From Catenulispora acidiphila DSM 44928 (GTDB taxonomy: Bacteria; Actinomycetota; Actinomycetes; Streptomycetales; Catenulisporaceae), in contig NC_013131.1 of NCBI RefSeq assembly GCF_000024025.1, forward strand, positions 682,001 to 746,000: a stretch of 64,000 nt of DNA. The letters are read 5' to 3'. A model generated the notes under the pieces. That model was not told the DNA's origin, made no database searches, and saw only the letters and a list, made by a program, of their open reading frames with translations. Positions 50,619 through 58,809 of this stretch are shown one piece after another (positions within the stretch are counted from its first letter, which is position 1; the number at the start of each line of letters is the position of its first letter). Position numbers and translations under genes: made by a program.

Positions 50619-52703
50619 GTGAAAGCGCAACTGCGCGCTTCGCTCTCGGCGCTGGGGGCGATGGCCCTCGGTGCCGTCGGCCTGCTGGCCGTCACGGTCC
50701 CGATGGCCCACGCTGCCGGGACCGTCTACTACGTGGACTGCTCCGCCGCCTCGGACGGAACCGGGTCCTCGGGTTCTCCGTGGAACGCCCTCACGGACCC
50801 CGACGGACACGTCTTCGCCGCCGGCGACACGCTGTCCTTCAAGGCCGGGACCACCTGCCACGGCGCGCTGACGCCGAAGGGTTCCGGCGCTTCCGGCTCG
50901 CCGATCACCGTCGACGCCTACGGTTCCGGCGCCGCGCCGGTGATCGAGGGCGGCGGCGCGACCGAGGCGACGGTGCACCTCGTCGACCAGAGCTACTGGA
51001 CCATCAAGGGTCTGAAGGTCCAGAACAGCTCCTCCACGCGGGCGCAGCACGAGGGCATCCTCGTCGAGGTCGCCGGCGCCGCGAACCAGGCCGGGATCTC
51101 CGTCACCGGCAACGAGGTCGCGAACGTGGCGGGCTGGGGCGACAAGACCGGGACGAACGCGTCGTGGTTCTCCTACTCGGCGGGCATCGCGGTGCGCGTG
51201 GCGACCGGGTCCGGCGTCTTCAACGGCGTGTCGGTGTCGAACAACGCCATCCATGACGCCGGGGGCGGCGGCATCAAGGTCGAGGGCGAGACCACGGCCA
51301 TGAACACCGGCGTGTACATCGGGCACAACACCCTGACCGCGGACGGCGGCGACGGGATCGTGGTGCACGACAGCGACGCGCCGCTGGTGGAGTACAACAC
51401 CGCGACGGACCTCGGGCTCGGGGCGTACCCCTTCGTGGCCGGGAACTTCGCCGGGATGTGGCCGTACCACAGCAACAATCCGACGTTCCAGCACAACACC
51501 GTCGGCACGCAGACCGGGGTCGTGAACGACGCGACCGCGTGGGACTGCGACATCAGCAACACCGGCACGTGCCTGTACCAGTACAACTACTCCTACAACA
51601 ACGCCGGCGGCTTCTACCTCGACTGCCTGTCCGGCTGCGGCGGCGCGGCGACGACCACGAACGCGGTGCTGCGCTACAACATCTCGCGCGACGACTGCCG
51701 CTTCACGAACTCCAGCACCGGCACCGGCACGCACTACATCTACAACAACACCTTCTTCTGCCCAGGCAAGCCGATCACGGACACGCTCGGCGGAAAAGTG
51801 GTGTGGCAGAACAACATCTTCGTGGCGCCGACGGCCTCCTGGGCGTCGGATAACTCGGCGACATTCACCGCCAACACGTACTACGGCGGCGTCACGGCGC
51901 CCTCCTCCGGCGACACGGCAGCCCACACCGCCGACCCGCAGCTGATCAACGACGCCGCGGGCACGCTCGCCATCAAGCTGCACACCGCCTCCCCCGAGCG
52001 CGGTACCGGCGCGGTGGTGGCGAACAACGGCGGCAAGGACTACTTCGGCAACGCGGTCTCCGCCACCACCGCCCCGAACCGCGGCGCCTACAACGGACCG
52101 GGCGATGACAGCGTCCTGTCATTCTCGGCGGCCCTGACCGACACCGCGGTCACCGCCGACGCCAACCGCTGGGCCGGCAGCCTGAACAGCGCGACCCAGA
52201 GCGGCAAGTCTTTCTCCGCGACCGCCCTGGCCGCCGCCGGCCTGACGAAGGGCACCGACGTGACAGCATCCGGCATCGACTTCGGACCCTGGCACCCCCA
52301 ACCCCTCGACGCCACCGACAACACGATCGCCACCGGCCAGACCATCGCCGTCACCGGCACCGGCACCAAACTCGGCATCCTCGGCTTCAGCACCACCCAC
52401 GGCGTCACCGAGCCCGGCACCCTCCACTTCACCGACGGCACCTCCCAGCCCTTCACCCTGACCCTCTCCGACTGGACCGACACCACCCCCGCCACCGGCG
52501 ACACCCTCGTCGCCAAGGCGGCCTACGCCAACCAGCACACCTCGACCTACAACGGCACCACGACAACCGCGTCCGGCTCGTTCTCGATCTGGGCGAACAC
52601 CGTGCCGCTCCCATCGGGCAAGACCCTGGCCTCGGTGACCCTGCCGAACCTGCCGGCGTCGAACGCCACGTCGCAGCATGTGTTCGCGATGGCGGTGGGG
52701 TGA
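50619..52703 (+). CDS. Secreted right-handed parallel beta-helix protein, probable polysaccharide-active enzyme
   Basis: 694 residues from GTG 50619, with GGAGGT eight bases upstream. A Sec signal peptide (ending VPMAHA) leads into the parallel beta-helix: VYYVDCSAASDGTGSSGSPW, SYWTIKGLKVQNS, VSVSNNAIHDAGGGGIKVEG, VYIGHNTLTADGGDGIVVHDS, ending near residue 490. This fold is shared by pectate, alginate and rhamnogalacturonan lyases and some glycosidases. A C-terminal beta-sandwich of ~180 residues (GTLHFTDGTSQPFTLTLSDW, LASVTLPNLPASN, HVFAMAVG) resembles the end domain of secreted alpha-glycan hydrolases. It is the last gene of the uptake operon, so it probably releases the imported saccharide. 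No catalytic triad can be named. Confidence 0.85.
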   Translation: MKAQLRASLSALGAMALGAVGLLAVTVPMAHAAGTVYYVDCSAASDGTGSSGSPWNALTDPDGHVFAAGDTLSFKAGTTCHGALTPKGSGASGSPITVDAYGSGAAPVIEGGGATEATVHLVDQSYWTIKGLKVQNSSSTRAQHEGILVEVAGAANQAGISVTGNEVANVAGWGDKTGTNASWFSYSAGIAVRVATGSGVFNGVSVSNNAIHDAGGGGIKVEGETTAMNTGVYIGHNTLTADGGDGIVVHDSDAPLVEYNTATDLGLGAYPFVAGNFAGMWPYHSNNPTFQHNTVGTQTGVVNDATAWDCDISNTGTCLYQYNYSYNNAGGFYLDCLSGCGGAATTTNAVLRYNISRDDCRFTNSSTGTGTHYIYNNTFFCPGKPITDTLGGKVVWQNNIFVAPTASWASDNSATFTANTYYGGVTAPSSGDTAAHTADPQLINDAAGTLAIKLHTASPERGTGAVVANNGGKDYFGNAVSATTAPNRGAYNGPGDDSVLSFSAALTDTAVTADANRWAGSLNSATQSGKSFSATALAAAGLTKGTDVTASGIDFGPWHPQPLDATDNTIATGQTIAVTGTGTKLGILGFSTTHGVTEPGTLHFTDGTSQPFTLTLSDWTDTTPATGDTLVAKAAYANQHTSTYNGTTTTASGSFSIWANTVPLPSGKTLASVTLPNLPASNATSQHVFAMAVG

Positions 52704-52794
52704 GGCGCGGCTTTAGGGACGGAGGTCGCTGAAGCGCTCTGCCTCGGCGGCCTCCGCTATTGTGACTGACTGACTACTGAATGGAGTCAGAGGT

Positions 52795-52818
52795 GCTGGC
52801 AATGCTAGCGTTGCCAGC
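52795..52818. promoter_or_regulatory. 24-bp near-perfect palindrome, probable toxin-antitoxin operator
   Basis: GCTGGCAA (52795-52802) and TTGCCAGC (52811-52818) flank a centre containing GCTAGC; 11 of 12 base pairs match. It lies 13 bp before the antitoxin ATG and touches its GGAGGT ribosome site. Ribbon-helix-helix antitoxins bind such palindromes to repress their own operon. Confidence 0.75.
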
Positions 52819-52831
52819 GGAGGTGGTTCGC

Positions 52832-53071
52832 ATGGTGACCATTGTGGTCCGGAACCTTGATGAGGGCGTCAAGCAGCGGCTGCGCGTGCGGGCCGCCAAG
52901 CATGGCCGGTCGATGGAAGCCGAGGTGCGCAGCATCCTCGAGGAGTCGGTCCGCGAGCGGGAGAACTTCGGAGTGGCGATCATCGAGGCCTTCCGCAAGC
53001 ACGGCGGAGTCGAGCTCGACATTCCGCCTCGTACGGAGATGCCGCGCGTCGTGGATTTCGGGCCTGAATGA
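52832..53071 (+). CDS. FitA/VapB-type ribbon-helix-helix antitoxin
   Basis: 79 residues from ATG 52832, chosen for GGAGGT at 52819-52824; an upstream ATG at 52781 would run through the operator. The ribbon-helix-helix is VTIVVRNLDEGVKQRLRVRAAKHGRSMEAEVRSILEESV, the FitA-like signature (RNLD, RAAxHGRSMEAE). The C-terminal tail binds and blocks the PIN toxin. The stop overlaps the toxin start (ATGA), the normal coupling. With the toxin it should bind the palindrome just upstream. Confidence 0.92.
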   Translation: MVTIVVRNLDEGVKQRLRVRAAKHGRSMEAEVRSILEESVRERENFGVAIIEAFRKHGGVELDIPPRTEMPRVVDFGPE

Positions 53072-53481
53072 TCATCATCGACACGAACGTCTTCTCCGAA
53101 CTCATGCGGCCGGCGCCCGACGCGGCGGTGGCGGCTTGGGTCGAGGAATTCGGCCGCGACCTGTTCCTCACGGCGGTGAGCGTGGCTGAGCTCCGGCACG
53201 GCATCCTTCGGATGTCCGGGGGTCGGCGCAGGTCCGACCTCATGACGGACACGGATGCGTTACTCGCCGAATTCGACCAACGAGTACTGCCCTTCGACGT
53301 GGCGGCGGCAGAGTACTACGCGATGGTGGTGGCGAGTCGCTTCGCAGGCGGCCGCCCCATTTCCTTCCCCGACGCGCAGATCGCAGCGATCTGTCAAGCC
53401 CACGGTGCTTTGCTGGCGACCCGCAACGTCAAAGACTTCGAATACCTCGGCCTCACCGTCATCGATCCCTGGACCCGCTGA
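53068..53481 (+). CDS. FitB/VapC-type PIN-domain RNase toxin
   Basis: 137 residues from ATG 53068. Acidic active-site residues are visible: MIIIDTNVFSELMR (Asp), SVAELRHGI (Glu), ISFPDAQIAAI (Asp) and ATRNVKDF (Asp/Asn). These coordinate Mg2+ in PIN endoribonucleases that cut tRNA or mRNA. The order, overlap and family match the FitAB branch of VapBC systems. It may act in stress-induced growth arrest or simply as an addiction module. Confidence 0.94.
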   Translation: MIIIDTNVFSELMRPAPDAAVAAWVEEFGRDLFLTAVSVAELRHGILRMSGGRRRSDLMTDTDALLAEFDQRVLPFDVAAAEYYAMVVASRFAGGRPISFPDAQIAAICQAHGALLATRNVKDFEYLGLTVIDPWTR

Positions 53482-53484
53482 CCC

Positions 53485-54873
53485 TCACGCCGCCGAAGCC
53501 GGCGTCTCCGCCGCCTCGTGGACCAGGGCGGTGCCGCGGGTGCGCTGGAGGATTTCCTCGCGGGTCAGGTAGACGTCGGTGTACTCGAAGTCGCGGAGGG
53601 AGGCTGCTCGCTCGGCTTGGAAGCCGGTGCGGACGAAGTCGTCGCCGACGAGGGAGTTCAGGAGCCAGCCGGCGCCGGTGCGGAAGCGGGCGGCGAAGGT
53701 GCGCAGGGCCATGATGTGGTAGCCGCGGGCGACGATCTGGGCGGGGAGGCCGGACAGGGGGATGCCCAGGGGCTTGCTGACCGCCTTGAGGCCGCCGAGG
53801 TCGACGACCAGGCCGAGGTCCTTGTGGTGGTAGTCCTTCAAGGGGAAGCCGCGGACGGCTGACATCACGTTCTCCGCGGCGGCCCAGCCTTGGCGCATCG
53901 CGTGCTGGGCGGTCGGCGGGCAGATGGCGTCGCCGCCCTTGGCCAGGTCGGGGACGGCGGCGGCGTCGCCGAGGGCGAAGACGCCGGGCAGGTCCGGGAC
54001 GGTCAGGTCGGCGTTGACCACCAGGCGGCCGCGGTTGGTGGGGGCGCCCATGGTGGCGATCAGCGGGCTCGGGGCGACGCCGGCGGTCCAGATCAGGGTG
54101 CGGCAGGGCAGGACGCGGCCGTCGGTCAGGGTGACGGTGTCCTCGGTGCACTCGGCGACCGAGACGCCCAGGGAGACGTGCAGGCCGCGCTTCCTCAGGA
54201 TCTTCAGCGCCTTCTCGCCGAGCTTCTCCCCGAGTTCGGGCATCAGGCGCGGCGCGATGTCGACCAGATGCCACTTGACCAGGCTGCCGTCCAGGTTCGG
54301 GTAGCGCTTCACCGCCTCGGTGGTCAGCCGCTGCAGGTACGCCGCGGTCTCGGTGCCCGCGTAGCCGCCGCCGACCACCACGAACTGCAGCCGGGACTCG
54401 CGCTCGGCGTCGGTGTCGGCCACCGCCGCCAGGTCGAGCTGGGCGATCACGTGGTCCCGGATCCACGCCGCCTCGGCCAGCGTCTTCACGCCGACCGCGT
54501 ACTTGTCCACGCCCGGGATGTTGAACTGCCGGGTCACGCTGCCGGGGGTGAGAATCAGGTAGTCATAGCGCTCGACGACCTCCTGGCCGTCGATCTTGCG
54601 CACCACCACCGACTTGGTCTGGGTGTCGATGCCGATCGCGCCGCCGGGGATGACCAGCGTGCGCTTGAGCATCCGGCGCAGCGAGACGGCCACCGCCTGC
54701 GGCGTGAGCACGCCGGAGGCGACGTGCGGCAGCAGCGGCAGGTACAGCTGGTGGTTGACCGGCGTCACCAGGCGGATCTCGGCGTCGTCGATGGAGAGCT
54801 TCTTCTCCAGCTTGTGCGCGCACTCCGTGCCCGCGAAGCCGCTGCCGAGGACGAGTATCTTGGGGCGGCTCAT
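53485..54873 (-). CDS. Type II NADH dehydrogenase-like FAD/NAD(P) oxidoreductase
   Basis: 462 residues from ATG 54873; the frame to 54969 is probably leader. Two dinucleotide folds are evident: KILVLGSGFAGTECAHKL (FAD) and FVVVGGGYAGTETAAYLQRL (NADH). GVFALGDAAAVPD near residue 290 is the second FAD contact, and ICPPTAQHAMRQG is the conserved NDH-2 segment. A hydrophobic and amphipathic C-terminal region would attach it to the inner face of the membrane, where it passes electrons from NADH to quinone without pumping protons. It converges on the toxin gene with three bases between stops. Confidence 0.9.
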   Translation of the reverse strand: MSRPKILVLGSGFAGTECAHKLEKKLSIDDAEIRLVTPVNHQLYLPLLPHVASGVLTPQAVAVSLRRMLKRTLVIPGGAIGIDTQTKSVVVRKIDGQEVVERYDYLILTPGSVTRQFNIPGVDKYAVGVKTLAEAAWIRDHVIAQLDLAAVADTDAERESRLQFVVVGGGYAGTETAAYLQRLTTEAVKRYPNLDGSLVKWHLVDIAPRLMPELGEKLGEKALKILRKRGLHVSLGVSVAECTEDTVTLTDGRVLPCRTLIWTAGVAPSPLIATMGAPTNRGRLVVNADLTVPDLPGVFALGDAAAVPDLAKGGDAICPPTAQHAMRQGWAAAENVMSAVRGFPLKDYHHKDLGLVVDLGGLKAVSKPLGIPLSGLPAQIVARGYHIMALRTFAARFRTGAGWLLNSLVGDDFVRTGFQAERAASLRDFEYTDVYLTREEILQRTRGTALVHEAAETPASAA

Positions 54874-55126
54874 GGCGGTCGTCTCATCTCCCGGGGCGGT
54901 GGGCGGTGTCTTACCAACCGGACTTTCGTCCAGCGTGGAACGTGGGGCGGACCGGCGCATCTCGATCACGGGGATTTGTGCCGGATGGGTGAGATGATCA
55001 TCCTACGCAGTCGGTTTCGCGGTCGGCGCGCAGGTCCGCCATCTGGTCGGCGGACACCAGTTCGAGCGTCCCACGCGGGTGGGATCATGACGGGCAACGA
55101 CGCCGACCGGGAAGGCATAGCCCGTC

Positions 55127-55744
55127 ATGTACCCACCTCCGCCGCCCGCACGCGTGACCGATACCGCGATCCGCGCATACCTGTCCCGCTACCTGGCGCG
55201 TCATCCGGACCAAACCGAGCGGGTCCGGCCCTTCAGCGAGGCGCTCGCCGCCGGCACCGCGCGGATGACCGACCGCCGCACCCTCCCGGGTCACGTGACC
55301 ACCGGCGCGCTCGTGGTGTCCGAGGACGGCCGGCTGCTCCAGATCGCCCACAAGTCCCTCGGCCGCTGGCTCAACCCCGGCGGCCACGTCGAGCCCGAGG
55401 ACGCCTCTCCGCTCGACGCCGCACGCCGCGAGCTGCTTGAGGAGACCGGCCTCGGCGCCGAGCACATCACGCTCCTCGGCGACCCGATCCTGCCGCTGGC
55501 CGTCGACGCGCACCGCATCCCGGCCAACCCGGCGAAGGACGAACCAGAGCACTGGCACTTCGACTTCCGCTACGCCTTCCTCCTCAACGGAATCCCGGGG
55601 ACCACCGAGGTCGAGCTCCAACTCGAAGAGGTCGACGACCACCGCTGGATCCCCTTGGACCAGGCCGGTCTCGGCGAGGACACCGCCCGCCTGGCCGCAG
55701 TCCTCGAAACCGCTGTCACAAACGCCGCGGCCGGAGGGTCATAG
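55127..55744 (+). CDS. NUDIX hydrolase
   Basis: 205 residues from ATG 55127. The NUDIX box is GGHVEPEDASPLDAARRELLEETGLG (GX5EX7REUXEEXGU with a two-residue shift), preceded by GRWLNPGGHVE. It hydrolyses a nucleoside-diphosphate-linked compound. The first ~60 residues include a helical, proline-led N-terminus (MYPPPPPARVTDTAI) and HVTTGALVVSEDGRLLQIAHKSLGRWL. It ends 35 bp before the sigma factor gene and the two may be cotranscribed. Substrate unknown; the sanitising role is an inference. Confidence 0.9.
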   Translation: MYPPPPPARVTDTAIRAYLSRYLARHPDQTERVRPFSEALAAGTARMTDRRTLPGHVTTGALVVSEDGRLLQIAHKSLGRWLNPGGHVEPEDASPLDAARRELLEETGLGAEHITLLGDPILPLAVDAHRIPANPAKDEPEHWHFDFRYAFLLNGIPGTTEVELQLEEVDDHRWIPLDQAGLGEDTARLAAVLETAVTNAAAGGS

Positions 55745-55779
55745 CAGCGACAGCATGTGATGAGGGACAGGGGACCGCA

Positions 55780-56667
55780 GTGGAAAGCACCGAATGGCTC
55801 GCCGAGCGCTTCGAGGAGAACCGGCGCCATCTGCGAGCGGTCGCGTTCCGCATGCTGGGCTCCCTGTCCGAGGCGGACGACGCCGTCCAGGAGTCCTGGC
55901 TGCGCCTGAGCCGCCAGCGCGAGGAGCGCCTCACCGCCATCGACAACCTGACCGGCTGGCTCACCACGGTCGTGGCACGCGTGGCGCTGACCATGCTGAA
56001 GACCCGCAGCCGCGAGGAGTCGTTGGACGCGGTCCACATCCCGGAACCGATCATCTCGCCGGAGGACGGTCTGGACCCCGAGCACGAGGCGCTGCTCGCC
56101 GATTCGGTCGGACTGGCCCTGCTCGTGGTCCTGGAGACGCTGCAACCGGCCGAGCGCCTGGCGTTCGTGCTGCACGACATGTTCGCCGTCCCCTTCGAGG
56201 ACATCGCGGTCATCGTCGACAAGAGCCCGGCCGCCGCCCGGCAGCTCGCCAGCCGGGCCCGGCGCCGGGTGCAGGGCGCCGACGCCGTGCCCGACCCGGA
56301 TCTGGGCCGGCAGCGCGCGGTGGTGAAGGCGTTCACCGCGGCCTCGCGCGGCGGCGACCTCGCCGCGCTGGTCGCGGTCCTGGATCCGGACGTCGTGCTG
56401 CGCGCCGACTACGGCAGCCTGCCCGCCGGCCTGAAGCTGCTGCGCGGCGCCGAGGCGGTCGCCAAGCAGGCGCTGATGTTCGCGCAGTTCGCGGCGCACG
56501 CGCACCCGGCGCTCGTCAACGGGGCGCCGGGGCGGGTCACGATCGTCGACGGCAAGCCCGCGGCGGTCATGGGATTCACCGTGGTGGACGACCGGATCAA
56601 GGAGATCAACATCCTCGCGGACCCGGAGCGGCTGTCCGAGCTGGATCTGACCATCTTCGAGGCCTGA
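55780..56667 (+). CDS. ECF41-type RNA polymerase sigma factor (SigJ-like) with SnoaL domain
   Basis: 295 residues from GTG 55780. Region 2 is RFEENRRHLRAVAFRMLGSLSEADDAVQESWLRLSR and region 4 is LQPAERLAFVLHDMFAVPFEDIAVIVDKSPAAARQLASRARRRVQ. The C-terminal ~110 residues form a SnoaL-like extension (VVKAFTAASRGGDLAALVAVLDPDVVLRAD, GFTVVDDRIKEINILADPERL), which in ECF41 factors replaces an anti-sigma factor and tunes activity. ECF41 genes often neighbour a small oxidoreductase or carboxymuconolactone decarboxylase target. Here the nearest genes are a NUDIX hydrolase and a convergent serine hydrolase, so the regulon is unclear. Confidence 0.93.
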   Translation: MESTEWLAERFEENRRHLRAVAFRMLGSLSEADDAVQESWLRLSRQREERLTAIDNLTGWLTTVVARVALTMLKTRSREESLDAVHIPEPIISPEDGLDPEHEALLADSVGLALLVVLETLQPAERLAFVLHDMFAVPFEDIAVIVDKSPAAARQLASRARRRVQGADAVPDPDLGRQRAVVKAFTAASRGGDLAALVAVLDPDVVLRADYGSLPAGLKLLRGAEAVAKQALMFAQFAAHAHPALVNGAPGRVTIVDGKPAAVMGFTVVDDRIKEINILADPERLSELDLTIFEA

Positions 56668-56688
56668 TCCGCTCTCGCAGGGTCCTGA

Positions 56689-58674
56689 TTACGGCCACAC
56701 CAGGTTGTACGTGAACGCCACGATCAGGAACGACACAGCGCCGGCGGCGGTGAGCGAGTACGCGATCCGCCCGACCGGCCGCCACCAGCGCAGCCGCCAC
56801 GCCGCGACGCTCCCGGCGAGCAGTCCGACGGTGCACAGCGCCAGCACCGCGTTCACCGCCACCAGCAGCGTCAGCCACGGTGAGCCGAGCAGCACCATCT
56901 CGGTGAAGGCGTTGCTGTCGCTGGTCATCGACAGCAGCGCGACCACGAACCCGGTCGCCAGCAAGCCGGAGACCCAGGCCAGCACGCGCGCGCTCTGGGC
57001 CCACCGCGGATGCGCCGGCAGCCCGCGCAGCCGCCGGACCAGAGCCAGCACCGGGAAGGCGAGGAAGCCGACCGCGAGGATCCCGGCGCCGCCGTAGAGC
57101 ATCGGCAGGTGCAGCCTGGGGGAGTTGTACCAGGCCAGCCGGTAGTAGGCGATGGTCGGATCGATGGTCGTCGCCAGGTGGCCGTGGCCGTCGAAGACCA
57201 GCCGGTCCTGGCCGCCCTGCTCGGCGAATTCGCCGTGGCCCACAGGGATCCAGCGTTGGTCGCCGACATCAGGGTTCTGCGATAGGCCGTTCGTGGTGAG
57301 CGTGCCGTCGGAGTTCGCGGACACGGTCACCGAGGAGACCAGTCCGGCGACTCGCGTGATCGCGGCTCGGCTGATCCGGTCGCTGCGGTAGCTTCCGGCG
57401 TAGCTGTCCAGCTTCGGGTCCTTGACCGCCGTCGGTGTGGCGGACGTGCCGGACGTGCCGGAGGCGGCGGCAGTGGTCGGGAAGTACTTGTCGACGATCC
57501 GGTCGATCAGGGCTTTGCCATCCCAGCCGGCGATCCCGTTCGTGCCGTCGCCGTTGTAGACCACGTACACACCGATGTCCCGGTCCGGCAGCAGCGCCAT
57601 GTCGCTGTGGAAGCCGGGCACGTCGCCGTCCTTGAACAGGATCTGCTGACCGTCGCGCGGCCGCTCCTCGAAGTAGTACGCCATCCCCGGCAGCCGCGGA
57701 TCCATCGTGAAGTGCTGCCGCTGCATCAGATCCGCGACTCCGGCGCCGAGCTCGGGGTCCTTCGACAGCTGCGCCTTCAGGAACGTGGCGACGTCGGTCG
57801 CGGTGGCGACGGTCCCGGCGCCGGTCGGCGACCAGGCGCCGTACTGGCCGCTCTCGGCGGTCCAGCCGCCGCCTTCAGGGCGGTAGCCCTTCGCCAGGTT
57901 CGTCTCGATCGCCGGCGGATGCGGCTGCTGGAAGGTCGTGGCGTCCATCTGCAGCGGTCCGAACAGGTGGTCCTGCATGTATTGCGCGAACGGCTCTCCG
58001 GACACGCACTCGACGATGTATCCGGCTAGTGCGGCGCCGTAGTTGTCGTACGCGGCCAGCGTTCCAGGCGGACGCACGCGCGAAGGCTCGTGGTCGGCGA
58101 GGTACGGCCCGAGCGGCGGGACGTCCTTCGGATCCGACACCGCCGCGCCGACCGGGTCGTCGTCGAAGCCGCTGGTGTGGGTCAGCAGGTCCTCGACGGT
58201 CACCGGGTGGCCCGGGAACGCGTCGGAGATCTGGAAGCCCTTCAGGTAGGCGTTCACGTCCGCGTGCGGATCGATCTTCCCCTGCTGGATGAGCTGCGCG
58301 ACGGCGGTCGCGGTGAAGACCTTCGCGATCGAGCCGGTGAAGAACTCGGTGCGCACCGGGTCCACCGGGGCGTCGGCGGCGATGTCGGCGACGCCGTAGC
58401 CCTGCGCGTACACGGTCTGCCCGCCGGCGACCACCACTACGGCCGCGCCCGGGATCTTGTCTTTGGCGAGCTGCGCCGTGACGGTCTGGTCGACGAGGGA
58501 GCCGACGCCCGCGAGATCCGGCGCGGAAACAACCGCAGCGGCTGCATCGGTGGCAGTGTTGTCCGCGGCGGTGCGCGTGCCGTGCACGGTGCGCGTGCCG
58601 TGCGCAGTGTGCGCCGTGGCGCCGGTCAGCAAAGAAGCGGCGAGCGTGATGCCGGAAACGAGGGTCGTCCACAT
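56689..58674 (-). CDS. Secreted, membrane-anchored serine hydrolase (class C beta-lactamase fold)
   Basis: 661 residues from ATG 58674, with GGAGG very close to the start. A signal peptide precedes the hydrolase domain. The nucleophile motif SxxK is FTGSIAKVFTA near residue 115, and the Tyr motif is YDNYGAAL. The KTG-like third box is less clear. After about residue 500 come four membrane helices (MLYGGAGILAVGFLAFPVLALV, VLAWVSGLLATGFVVALL, TLLVAVNAVLALCTVGLLAG, GAVSFLIVAFTYNL). Such proteins act on D-Ala-containing peptides or esters at the cell surface; drug resistance is not implied. It diverges from the histidine kinase at 58810 across two dyads, and may be its target (inference). Confidence 0.9.
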   Translation of the reverse strand: MWTTLVSGITLAASLLTGATAHTAHGTRTVHGTRTAADNTATDAAAAVVSAPDLAGVGSLVDQTVTAQLAKDKIPGAAVVVVAGGQTVYAQGYGVADIAADAPVDPVRTEFFTGSIAKVFTATAVAQLIQQGKIDPHADVNAYLKGFQISDAFPGHPVTVEDLLTHTSGFDDDPVGAAVSDPKDVPPLGPYLADHEPSRVRPPGTLAAYDNYGAALAGYIVECVSGEPFAQYMQDHLFGPLQMDATTFQQPHPPAIETNLAKGYRPEGGGWTAESGQYGAWSPTGAGTVATATDVATFLKAQLSKDPELGAGVADLMQRQHFTMDPRLPGMAYYFEERPRDGQQILFKDGDVPGFHSDMALLPDRDIGVYVVYNGDGTNGIAGWDGKALIDRIVDKYFPTTAAASGTSGTSATPTAVKDPKLDSYAGSYRSDRISRAAITRVAGLVSSVTVSANSDGTLTTNGLSQNPDVGDQRWIPVGHGEFAEQGGQDRLVFDGHGHLATTIDPTIAYYRLAWYNSPRLHLPMLYGGAGILAVGFLAFPVLALVRRLRGLPAHPRWAQSARVLAWVSGLLATGFVVALLSMTSDSNAFTEMVLLGSPWLTLLVAVNAVLALCTVGLLAGSVAAWRLRWWRPVGRIAYSLTAAGAVSFLIVAFTYNLVWP

Positions 58675-58733
58675 GCCCTCCAGCGTCGTGGAGCAGCGGG
58701 TAAGGGGTCATTGGCTGTAGAACCCCTCCTGGA

Positions 58734-58765
58734 GGTGTAGGTAGGTACACCCCACACTGGGTGTG
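58734..58765. promoter_or_regulatory. Two adjacent dyads in the hydrolase/kinase divergent gap
   Basis: GGTGTA (58734-58739) pairs with TACACC (58746-58751) across six bases, and CACAC (58753-58757) pairs with GTGTG (58761-58765). They sit in the 135-bp region between the divergent start codons and could bind the response regulator encoded at 60054. Functional assignment is inference. Confidence 0.4.
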
Positions 58766-58809
58766 TAAGCCCCTCGCCCGGCCCGGACCCGAACCCGAGA
58801 CTTGAGGAC

